This document shows positions 40,919-47,256 of a stretch of DNA of 47,256 nucleotides, one piece after another (the first letter of the stretch is position 1; each line of letters begins with the position of its first letter). Under the pieces are notes generated by a model. The model was given only the letters and a program-made list of their open reading frames with translations. It was not told the DNA's origin and did no database searches. Both the position numbers and the translations under genes were made by a program. The DNA is from Gammaproteobacteria bacterium (lineage in GTDB: Bacteria; Pseudomonadota; Gammaproteobacteria; Steroidobacterales; GCA-2729495), in the NCBI GenBank assembly GCA_020851975.1, contig JADZBS010000138.1, positions 1 through 47,256 on the forward strand. The letters are read 5' to 3'.

Positions 40919-41587
40919 TCACCGCGCGGAAACCGTGCCGCCGTGCCCGGACAGGCGGGTGACGAACTGCCCGTTCGACGGATCCACGCACCAGCCGCGG
41001 GTGATGCCCTGGGCCTCGTCACCGTCGAGGTCGGACCACAGGACCCAGCACTCGCGCGGCTCCGGCAGCGCGTCGTCGCGCTGGAAGCGCAGGCCAAACT
41101 GCACCGAGTCGCCCGGCTGGAAGCCAGCCGCCCGCGCGGCGTCGAAGGCTGCCGGGCTGTCGACGAACGCGGTCGACACCGGCTTCATCAGCACGCACGC
41201 CTCGCCGCTGCCGACATTGTCGATCTTCGGCCCGTTGGCGAGCACGCGGATGCGCGTGCAGGTGCCGGCCGCCGGCGACTGCACGTCGTAGAACCAGAAA
41301 GCGTGGCGCGGCCCCTCGGCGAGGCTCGTCGTCACGAGAACGAGCTGGGCGTCGGCCTGCCACTTCGCGGCCTCGGCCAGCGCCTGGTCGAGGTGGGTGC
41401 GGGCGGTGATGCCGGCGTCGGCTGCAGGCTCGCCTTCAGCCGGAGCCGGCGCAGCCGGAGCCGGCGCAGCCGGCTGGGCTGCGGGAGCCTCGCCCGTCGC
41501 GGGCCCGGGTGCCGGGGCCTCGCCGCCGCAGGCCGCTGCCAGCAGGGCCGCCGCGAAGGCGGCTGTCCACGTCCTCGATGCGGTCAT
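40919..41587 (-). CDS. Putative lipoprotein with Ala/Pro-rich linker
   Basis: 222 residues. The signal peptide ends in a lipobox-like LLAAAC (Cys about residue 20). A low-complexity APAPAAPAPAEGEPAA linker spans about 24-58; its DNA shows short tandem repeats. The folded part contains four or more Cys (GTCTRIRV, EACVLM, RECWVLW, GWCVD), which may form two disulfides. No named domain is recognised. Its start overlaps the stop of the membrane-protein gene (ATGA), so it belongs to the unit with the P-type ATPase. Confidence 0.72.
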   Translation of the reverse strand: MTASRTWTAAFAAALLAAACGGEAPAPGPATGEAPAAQPAAPAPAAPAPAEGEPAADAGITARTHLDQALAEAAKWQADAQLVLVTTSLAEGPRHAFWFYDVQSPAAGTCTRIRVLANGPKIDNVGSGEACVLMKPVSTAFVDSPAAFDAARAAGFQPGDSVQFGLRFQRDDALPEPRECWVLWSDLDGDEAQGITRGWCVDPSNGQFVTRLSGHGGTVSAR

Positions 41588-42372
41588 GTGCCGTCCTCCC
41601 CTGTGCCAGACGCCGGCTCACTATACGCCGGTGCTCCGACTGCATCGAACGGCCAGGGATTGCCGGAAACCGCCTGAAAGCCGCTCCGGAACCTATCCGG
41701 CTGCAGCCACTCGAGGCCCCCGAGCCACAGTGCGCCACCGCCGAGGACGAGCAGGATCACGCCGCCGAGCTGCGCCGGCAGGTGCACGAACGCCACCCCG
41801 AGCCGGTCACGCCAGGTCCTGGCTTCGCGGCGAAAGCCGATCAGCATCCCGGCGCCCTGGCAGGCCAACGCGGCGCCGACGGGCAGCAGCGCCCGATACG
41901 GGCGTGCCAGCACGGCATCGCGCTGGCTGTCGGGGCCGACGCCGGCGAAGAACAACAGGCCAGCGACCAGCGCCGCGAGCCCGCCGATGGCGAACACCAG
42001 ACCGAAGGGCACGGCTGCCCCGCCCTCGTAGATGAAGTAGCGGTACGCCCGCCGCGTCATCGAACCGCCGCGGATGAACATGAGTCGACGCTCACGCACC
42101 GCGAACCAGGCGACGAGCAAGCCGCTCAGTCCAAGGCCGACGACGCCGGCTGCGGCAAGTCGCGGCCAACCGAGGTTGAAGCCACCGCCCATGGCTGCCA
42201 GGGACAGTGCGGGAGCGACGAAGAACTGCAGCACCACGCGGCGCTCGACGAAGCGCCACTCGGCCTCGTCGACGGGGATGCGCCCGCCCGAGAACGGCAG
42301 CGGCGGGTCCGGGACTCCGGGCGTCGACGCCGGCGTCCGATCGGCTCCGGGACCATTCTCACCGGACGTCAT
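41584..42372 (-). CDS. Hypothetical membrane protein coupled to the P-type ATPase
   Basis: 262 residues. A polar N-terminus of about 45 residues is followed by four or five hydrophobic segments (FFVAPALSLAAMGGGF, AGVVGLGLSGLLVAWFAV, GLVFAIGGLAALVAGLLFF, ALLPVGAALACQGAGML, LGGVILLVLGGGALWLGG). No catalytic or known domain is recognised. The start overlaps the ATPase gene end by 14 bp, and its end overlaps the lipoprotein start, so all three are translated from one message. It could be an accessory subunit of the pump. Confidence 0.72.
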   Translation of the reverse strand: MTSGENGPGADRTPASTPGVPDPPLPFSGGRIPVDEAEWRFVERRVVLQFFVAPALSLAAMGGGFNLGWPRLAAAGVVGLGLSGLLVAWFAVRERRLMFIRGGSMTRRAYRYFIYEGGAAVPFGLVFAIGGLAALVAGLLFFAGVGPDSQRDAVLARPYRALLPVGAALACQGAGMLIGFRREARTWRDRLGVAFVHLPAQLGGVILLVLGGGALWLGGLEWLQPDRFRSGFQAVSGNPWPFDAVGAPAYSEPASGTGEDGT

Positions 42373-44998
42373 GGCGGCGACGCGCGACCAGTTTCTCGAC
42401 TTCCACCGCAGCGAACACCACGACGGACAGCGCCAGGCAGACGGCGAACTCCGCTGCCGACAGCGGTGCGGTATGAAACACCGGCTGCAGCACCGGCACG
42501 TATACGACGGCGAGCTGGAGCAGGAAGGTGATCGCCACGGCGAGCAGCAGCGGCCCGTTGGAGAGCAACCCCAGGCGAAAGAGCGAGTCCCGTTCGGAAC
42601 GGATGGCCAGCACGTGCCCCATCTGCGAGAACGTCAGCACCGTGAACACCATGGTCTGCCAGTGCCAGTCCATGCGCAACGCCAGCGCCTGCGTGACGAG
42701 CGACACGCCGCCCATGAGCATCCCCACCCACACGACATGCTGCCACAGGCCGCGGGCGAAGATGCTCTCTGCGGGCGGCCGCGGCGGGCGACGCATGACG
42801 CCCTGCTCGGCCGGCTCGACCGCAAGGGCCAGCCCCGGCAGCCCGTCGGTGACGAGGTTGATCCACAGGATGTGGATCGGCAGCAGTGGAATCGGCAACC
42901 CGAGGAATGGGGCCAGAAAGAGCGTCCAGATCTCGCCCGAGTTGCTCGTCATCGTGTAGCGCACGAATTTGCGGATGTTGTCGAAGATACGCCGGCCCTC
43001 GCGCACCGCGGCGACGATCGTGGCGAAGTTGTCGTCGAGCAGCGTCATGGCCGAGGCCTCGCGGGCGACGTCGGTACCGGTCCGTCCCATGGCCACGCCG
43101 ATGTCGGCCTGCCTGAGCGCCGGCGCATCGTTGACGCCGTCACCGGTCATGGCGACAAACTCACCGGCATCCTGCAAGGCCCGCACGATGCGGATCTTCT
43201 GTTCCGGGCTGGTGCGCGCATAGATCCGCACGCGCTTCACCTCGGCCGCGAATTCGGCGTCGGGCAGCCGCCCGAGTTCGCGTCCCGTGAGCACGAGGGC
43301 GCCGGGTTCCGCGATGCCGAGCCGCATCGCGATGGCGAGTGCGGTCGCCGGGTGGTCGCCGGTGATCATCACCGGCGTGATGCCCGCCTCGCGGCAGGCC
43401 GCCACGGCGCCTGCCGCCGCCGGGCGTGGCGGATCCATCAGGCCTGCGAACCCGACGAACTCGAGGACGCGCTCGTCGATGTCCGGGTCGGGGTGCTCCG
43501 GCGCGCTGCCCAACCGGCGCAGCGCGAAAGCGAGCACGCGCTCGCCGGCGGCGGCCAGCCCGGCAGCGCGTGAATCGGGCGTTGCCCCGCAGGCAGCGGT
43601 GGCCGCTGCAATCGATGCCGGGGTACAGCGGGAGAGCACCGACTCCGGTGCGCCCTTGACCAGCATCAGCACGCCGTCACCGTCGCGGTGGAAGGTGCTC
43701 ATGCGAGCGCGTCCGGCATCGAAGGGAATCTCGGCGAGGCGCGGGTGCGCGTGCGCCCACCCGGCCCGGCACGGCGCCGGCACGGCGGCGAGGAGCGCGG
43801 TCTCCGTCGGATCACCGGCAAGCGTGCCGGTGGCGTCTACCCGGGCGTCGTTGCAGAGCGCCATGACGAGCCCGAGGTCGTGCCAGACGCCAGCCGGCGG
43901 GTCTGGAAGGGCTGCGCGCACCTCGCTGCCGACCACCAGAGTACACACCTGCATCCGGTTCTCGGTGAGGGTCCCGGTCTTGTCCGTGCAGATGAAGGTG
44001 ACCGAGCCCAGCGCCTCCACCGCGGGCAGGCGGCGGATCAGGCTGTTGCGCCTGGCCAGGCGCGCTGCACCGAGCGCGAGCGAGATCGTCACCACCGCCG
44101 GCAGGGCCTCCGGGATGGCCGCCACCGCGAGACTCACCGCCGTCAGGAACATCGTCAGCGGCGGCTCGCCGTGCAGCCAGCCGACGACGAAAAGCATGGC
44201 GCAGAGGGCCAGCACGGCGACGGCGAGCCGGCTGCCGAACTGCGCGAGCCGCTGCTGCAACGGTGTACGGCCCGCACCGGCACCGAGCAAGGCCGCGATC
44301 CGGCCAAGTTCGGTGCGCATCCCGGTCGCCACGACGATGCCGCGCGCACGGCCCCGGGTGATCAACGTGCCCTTCCAGACCATGCCGGCGCGATCGCCGA
44401 GCGGTGCAGCGGCGTCGGCGAGCGCCGCCGGCCCCTTTTCCACCGGCACCGATTCGCCGGTGAGCGCCGCCTCCTCGGCCTGCAACCGCACCGCCTCGAC
44501 CAGCCGGATGTCGCCCGGCACCACGTCCCCGGCTTCAAGGCAGACGAGGTCACCAGGCACCAGGTCGATGGCCTCGATGACGTGGATCTCACCCTCGCGC
44601 ACCACGCGCGCCTTGTGGGCGGCCATGCGCCGCAGGGCAGCCATCGCTTTCTCGGCGCGGTATTCCTGCGCAAAGCCGATCACCCCATTGAGAACGACGA
44701 TGACCAGGATGGCGATGGCATCCTGCGGCTCGCCGACGATGCCGGCCACCACGGCGGCGGCCACCAGCACGAGGATCATGAAGTCGGTGAACTGTGCCGC
44801 CAGCATCGCCGGCCACGGCCGCACGCCGCTCGCCGCGAGCAGGTTCGCTCCGTGGCGTTCGAGCCGCCGGCTGGCCTCGCCGTGGCTCAACCCGGAGGTC
44901 GCATCGCTCGCGAACTGCGCCACCACGGCGTCGCTGCCGAGCGTGTGCCAGGCGGGCTCCCGGTTCTGCGGGCCGTCGCCGGTCGCCACCCTACCCAC
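42359..44998 (-). CDS. Cation-transporting P-type ATPase (P2 type, Ca2+-like)
   Basis: 879 residues, full length. An N-terminal cation-ATPase domain, the actuator TGESVPVEKG (about 180), helix 4 IPEALPAVVTISLALG (about 295-310), the phosphorylation site CTDKTGTLTENRM with D339, KGAPE in the nucleotide domain and TGDGVNDAPALRQADIGVAMG in the hinge are present. Helix 6 INLVTDGLPGLALAVEP and a C-terminal cation-ATPase domain follow. PEALP and NLVTD resemble P2A Ca2+ pumps, but SPCA-like Mn2+ or other cations are possible. It exports a cation with ATP across the inner membrane. Divergent from a CBS-domain gene, 167 bp apart; no clear promoter is visible in that gap. Confidence 0.92.
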   Translation of the reverse strand: MGRVATGDGPQNREPAWHTLGSDAVVAQFASDATSGLSHGEASRRLERHGANLLAASGVRPWPAMLAAQFTDFMILVLVAAAVVAGIVGEPQDAIAILVIVVLNGVIGFAQEYRAEKAMAALRRMAAHKARVVREGEIHVIEAIDLVPGDLVCLEAGDVVPGDIRLVEAVRLQAEEAALTGESVPVEKGPAALADAAAPLGDRAGMVWKGTLITRGRARGIVVATGMRTELGRIAALLGAGAGRTPLQQRLAQFGSRLAVAVLALCAMLFVVGWLHGEPPLTMFLTAVSLAVAAIPEALPAVVTISLALGAARLARRNSLIRRLPAVEALGSVTFICTDKTGTLTENRMQVCTLVVGSEVRAALPDPPAGVWHDLGLVMALCNDARVDATGTLAGDPTETALLAAVPAPCRAGWAHAHPRLAEIPFDAGRARMSTFHRDGDGVLMLVKGAPESVLSRCTPASIAAATAACGATPDSRAAGLAAAGERVLAFALRRLGSAPEHPDPDIDERVLEFVGFAGLMDPPRPAAAGAVAACREAGITPVMITGDHPATALAIAMRLGIAEPGALVLTGRELGRLPDAEFAAEVKRVRIYARTSPEQKIRIVRALQDAGEFVAMTGDGVNDAPALRQADIGVAMGRTGTDVAREASAMTLLDDNFATIVAAVREGRRIFDNIRKFVRYTMTSNSGEIWTLFLAPFLGLPIPLLPIHILWINLVTDGLPGLALAVEPAEQGVMRRPPRPPAESIFARGLWQHVVWVGMLMGGVSLVTQALALRMDWHWQTMVFTVLTFSQMGHVLAIRSERDSLFRLGLLSNGPLLLAVAITFLLQLAVVYVPVLQPVFHTAPLSAAEFAVCLALSVVVFAAVEVEKLVARRRHDVR

Positions 44999-45165
44999 CC
45001 TGCCTGTCGTGATGCGGGCCGGTCACGACGGGGTCAGGCGACGGTCCGGCGGCTGGCCGGGGTTCGCCGCCGGCCGCAAGGGCATTGATTCCTGACCGGT
45101 CCGGGCGCATCGTCCACCTGAGGGCCGATGCGCAGCGCGGGCAGCGGCCCGTCAGGAGACACGAC

Positions 45166-45597
45166 ATGAGCACCATCGAAGAAATCCTCGCCGTCAAGGG
45201 ACGCAGCGTCTACGCCATCGCTCCGCACCGCACGGTCTACGACGCCATCGTCCTGATGGCCGAGAAGGAAGTCGGCGCGCTGCTGGTGATGGAGGGCGAG
45301 CGGCTCGTCGGCATCATCAGCGAACGCGACTACGCGCGGCGCGTCGTCCTGGCCGGCAAGTCCTCGCGCGACACCCCGGTACGCGACGTCATGACCAAGC
45401 GCGTGCTCTGTGCCCGGGGCACCCAGACGGTCAACGAGTGCATGGCCCTGATGACCGCCAAGCGCGCCCGTCATCTGCCGGTACTCGACCACAAACACGT
45501 GATCGGCGTGGTCTCGATCGGCGATCTCGTCAAGGCCACCATTCGAGAACAGCAGTTCGTCATCGAGCAACTGCAGCACTACATCAGTGGCAGCTGA
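45166..45597 (+). CDS. Two-CBS-domain protein
   Basis: 143 residues from the ATG at 45166, with AGGAG 8 bases upstream. CBS1 covers about 8-62 (VYDAIVLMAEKEVGALLVMEG, LVGIISERDYARRVVL) and CBS2 about 72-130 (VRDVMTKRVLCARGTQTVNECMALMT, RHLPVLDHKHVIGVVSIGDLVKA). Stand-alone CBS pairs bind adenosyl nucleotides and sense energy state or act on partner proteins. Proximity and divergence to the cation pump suggest shared physiology, but this is not shown by the sequence. Confidence 0.92.
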   Translation: MSTIEEILAVKGRSVYAIAPHRTVYDAIVLMAEKEVGALLVMEGERLVGIISERDYARRVVLAGKSSRDTPVRDVMTKRVLCARGTQTVNECMALMTAKRARHLPVLDHKHVIGVVSIGDLVKATIREQQFVIEQLQHYISGS

Positions 45598-45615
45598 GCG
45601 CCGCCAGCAGACACC

Positions 45616-46239
45616 TCAGCCTGAGCGCTGGAACCAGTAGCGGTCCACCAGCGCACCGCCGCCCATGAACAGCGGCATGCCGGTCACGATCTCGCTCTGG
45701 TGCGAGCGCAACGTGAGTTCCGGCTCCATGAGCGCGATGACCGCCGGGCGCTCCACCCGGTGCGGACCGATGGGCCAGCGGTCCCACCAGCCGCGCCGCC
45801 CGAGGTGCGTGAGCACGAAATCTCCGCCCGGAGCGAGCCAGCGCAGCAACTGCGTCTTGTAGAGCGCGTGACCGTGCGCATCGAAGCTGTGCAGGCAGCC
45901 GACATCGAGTACGACGTCGAAGCGCTGTGGCGGCACCCAGGTGGTGACGTCGGCCTGGCAGGCGGTGATCTGCAGGCCGGCATCGGCCGCGGCCCGGCGG
46001 ACCATGTCGATGGCCTGCGGCATGAAGTCGACGGCGGTTACGTTGTAGCCCTGCCGTGCGAGGAACAAGGAGTACGTGCCGGCACCGCAGCCGACGTCGA
46101 GTGCCGCACCCGGCCGGGACCGCGCAGCGAGCGCATCGACCAGCAACTGCGGCGGCTCCGTGCGGTGCCAGGGCAGGTCCTCGGCCCGGCTGGCCTTGCC
46201 GTAGAGACGCTCGAAAACCTTGCGGCTGCGGTCGGTCAT
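45616..46239 (-). CDS. Class I SAM-dependent methyltransferase (thiopurine/TehB-like)
   Basis: 207 residues. The SAM motif ALDVGCGAGTYSLFLARQGYNVTAVDF is at about 46-71, QADVTTW is the acidic loop, and VVLDVGCLHSF and LAPGGDFVLTHLG complete the Rossmann fold. The N-terminal FERLYGKASRAEDLPWHRTEPP matches the small TehB/thiopurine-methyltransferase-like group, which methylates small molecules such as thiols or oxyanions. It ends 19 bp from the CBS gene (convergent) and lies downstream of the Rieske oxygenase gene, separated by a terminator. Confidence 0.87.
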   Translation of the reverse strand: MTDRSRKVFERLYGKASRAEDLPWHRTEPPQLLVDALAARSRPGAALDVGCGAGTYSLFLARQGYNVTAVDFMPQAIDMVRRAAADAGLQITACQADVTTWVPPQRFDVVLDVGCLHSFDAHGHALYKTQLLRWLAPGGDFVLTHLGRRGWWDRWPIGPHRVERPAVIALMEPELTLRSHQSEIVTGMPLFMGGGALVDRYWFQRSG

Positions 46240-46298
46240 GGGTCGACGTCCTCGCGATGTGTCGGCGGCGGCTGGAGATCAGCGGGCGGGATCCGCGT

Positions 46299-46327
46299 TC
46301 CCGCGGCCCGGTTGCCGGGCCGCGGGA
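46299..46327. terminator. GC-rich hairpin between Rieske and methyltransferase genes
   Basis: TCCCGCGGCCCGG and CCGGGCCGCGGGA form a perfect 13-bp stem with a TTG loop; ATCCGC/GCGGAT extends it with a 2-base bulge. It starts about 20 bp past the Rieske gene stop on the minus strand. There is no T-run, so it may be Rho-assisted or a pause site. Confidence 0.6.
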
Positions 46328-46345
46328 GCGGATGGACCGTCAGGC

Positions 46346-47256
46346 TCAGGAAGCTTCGGCCTCCTTGCGGGCGCCGCGGCTCTTCAGCAGGGGCACGGTC
46401 TCCAGCACCCAGTTGCCGGCGGTCCGCCGGCCGGGCGAGGGGATCGCGAAGGCGACGTTGCCCTTGCCGTTACGCGCCTTGAAGTCGTCCCAGTCGATGC
46501 GCCAGCCCTTGTCGTCGTACTGGCGCAGCCAGTCGCGATACGCGGCCACGGCCTTGTCGGCCGGCATCAGCACTTCCTTCGTGTTGGAGATCGGCGTGCG
46601 CAGCGGGTAGAGGTCCGTCAGGATCTCGATGTCCTGCTGGGCGATGACCTTGTTGCGCGCGTGGATCGGGCCATCCTTGTCGGGCTCGAGCATGAAGTTG
46701 CGCATGTTGACGAAGAAGATGCGCGTGCGGTTGTCATCGACCGGCTGCTCGAGGAAGTACTGGCGGAACGCCTTGCCCGGGGCGACGTTGATCTCCGTGA
46801 TCATGCAGTTCGGCCCGTGCGTGCCGCTGCCACCGATCACCTCGCCGGCCGGCGCGTTGGCGTCCTTCCACGTTGCGTGCTTGAGGCCCGGCGCCTTGAA
46901 CTTGTGGGTGAACCACATGCCCCAGCCCTGCTCCTGGCCCGCCACGTCGTATTCGTTCACGCGGTAGGTCTCGCGATTCACGGCCGAGTGCCCGTGCGTC
47001 GGGTGCACGAACTCGTTGTGTGCCGGATCGAGCCCGTTCTCGATGGAACGCTCGTAGTAGTAGGGGACGTCGAGAATCAGCACGCTGTTGGCGCGCCACT
47101 TCGGATCGCCCCATTCCCTGACGGTCATCAGCGGCGGGCGCTCGCTCTCCGGCAGGTCGCCGAGGAAGGCGAACACGATGCCGTACTTCTCCACCGTCGG
47201 GTAGGAATCGACCTTGGCGCGCGGCGGCGGCTTGGTGCCGTAGCCGATCGAGGGGA
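46346..47256 (-). CDS. Rieske-type ring-hydroxylating oxygenase alpha subunit, C-terminal part (partial)
   Basis: The frame is open to the right window edge; about 303 codons are visible and the N-terminal Rieske 2Fe-2S domain is outside. The mononuclear iron motif NGLDPAHNEFVHPTHG gives the two His (D..H....H pattern), and the third ligand should be the Asp in QQDIEILTDL. The catalytic-domain layout is that of PaO/vanillate-demethylase/KshA-like oxygenases. These hydroxylate or demethylate ring systems with O2 and a reductase. A link to the acyl-CoA regulon is not shown, since the gene lies more than 20 kb away and no operator is seen. Confidence 0.85.
   Translation of the reverse strand, partial: PSIGYGTKPPPRAKVDSYPTVEKYGIVFAFLGDLPESERPPLMTVREWGDPKWRANSVLILDVPYYYERSIENGLDPAHNEFVHPTHGHSAVNRETYRVNEYDVAGQEQGWGMWFTHKFKAPGLKHATWKDANAPAGEVIGGSGTHGPNCMITEINVAPGKAFRQYFLEQPVDDNRTRIFFVNMRNFMLEPDKDGPIHARNKVIAQQDIEILTDLYPLRTPISNTKEVLMPADKAVAAYRDWLRQYDDKGWRIDWDDFKARNGKGNVAFAIPSPGRRTAGNWVLETVPLLKSRGARKEAEAS

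Noticed and set aside
41405-41500. Short tandem GGAGCCGGCGCAGCC-type repeats as a mobile or regulatory repeat
   Set aside because: They encode the Ala/Pro-rich linker of the lipoprotein in frame, so they are a coding low-complexity region.
43287-45095. A 602-codon plus-strand frame opposite the P-type ATPase
   Set aside because: Antisense shadow with Ser/Arg/Ala-biased composition; the ATPase on the other strand has every family motif.

Overview
This window is high-GC DNA, well above 60% G+C by eye. Genes are tightly packed, with frequent ATGA and TGATG start/stop overlaps and a few GTG or TTG starts. The gene content suggests a free-living, high-GC gammaproteobacterium of the Nevskiales/Steroidobacterales/Xanthomonadales kind. 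The pointers are a PEP-CTERM-type sorting signal, a two-gene pntA-pntB transhydrogenase, many acyl-CoA enzymes, and a tandem 32-bp repeat of a type seen in Xanthomonadales and Pseudomonas. The taxonomic call is inference only. I see no phage, insertion sequence, CRISPR array, rRNA or tRNA.

Layout. 1-2.6 kb: the end of a SnoaL/NTF2-like gene, then a two-gene minus-strand unit encoding a secreted cohesin-domain protein with a PEP-CTERM-like anchor and a subtilase-like protein ending in a dockerin. 2.8-31.6 kb: a large catabolic region. It holds an SMP-30/gluconolactonase-like protein, a MarR regulator, an MFS transporter with an arylamine N-acetyltransferase, and thiolase-FadJ-azoreductase. It continues with an MBL hydrolase, two acyl-CoA synthetases, a ketosynthase, an MDR oxidoreductase with an O-methyltransferase, a second MarR and a VOC protein. 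It ends with two acyl-CoA dehydrogenases, a CaiB-type CoA-transferase/racemase, a crotonase, two SDRs, two APH-like phosphotransferases and a DUF6285-like protein, then a truncated Na+/Ca2+ exchanger, an esterase and an O-methyltransferase. 31.7-37.7 kb: mixed genes, namely a second arylamine N-acetyltransferase, an NmrA-like protein, a nitrilase-fold protein lacking its catalytic Cys, a Bax-inhibitor-1 protein, two tandem paralogous lipoproteins and a phosphotriesterase pseudogene. 37.7-47.2 kb: pntB-pntA, a lipoprotein/membrane protein/P-type ATPase unit with a divergent CBS protein, a methyltransferase and a Rieske-type oxygenase cut by the window edge.

How it works together. Six copies of a 15-bp inverted repeat, GTCAA-N5-TTGAC (two of them with one altered base in an arm, one with one altered base in the other arm), sit between divergent genes or just upstream of genes from 4.3 to 25.4 kb. 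In several places one arm is also the -35 hexamer TTGACA. The two paralogous MarR regulators in the same interval are the obvious candidate repressors. I infer one regulon for uptake, CoA activation and beta-oxidation-like breakdown of a hydrophobic, probably branched or alicyclic, carboxylic acid. The substrate cannot be read from the sequence.

The two most interesting signals are the adjacent cohesin/PEP-CTERM and dockerin/protease pair at the left end, and this palindrome-defined regulon. Smaller points are the decayed genes (half-size exchanger, deleted and frameshifted phosphotriesterase, Cys-less nitrilase homologue).
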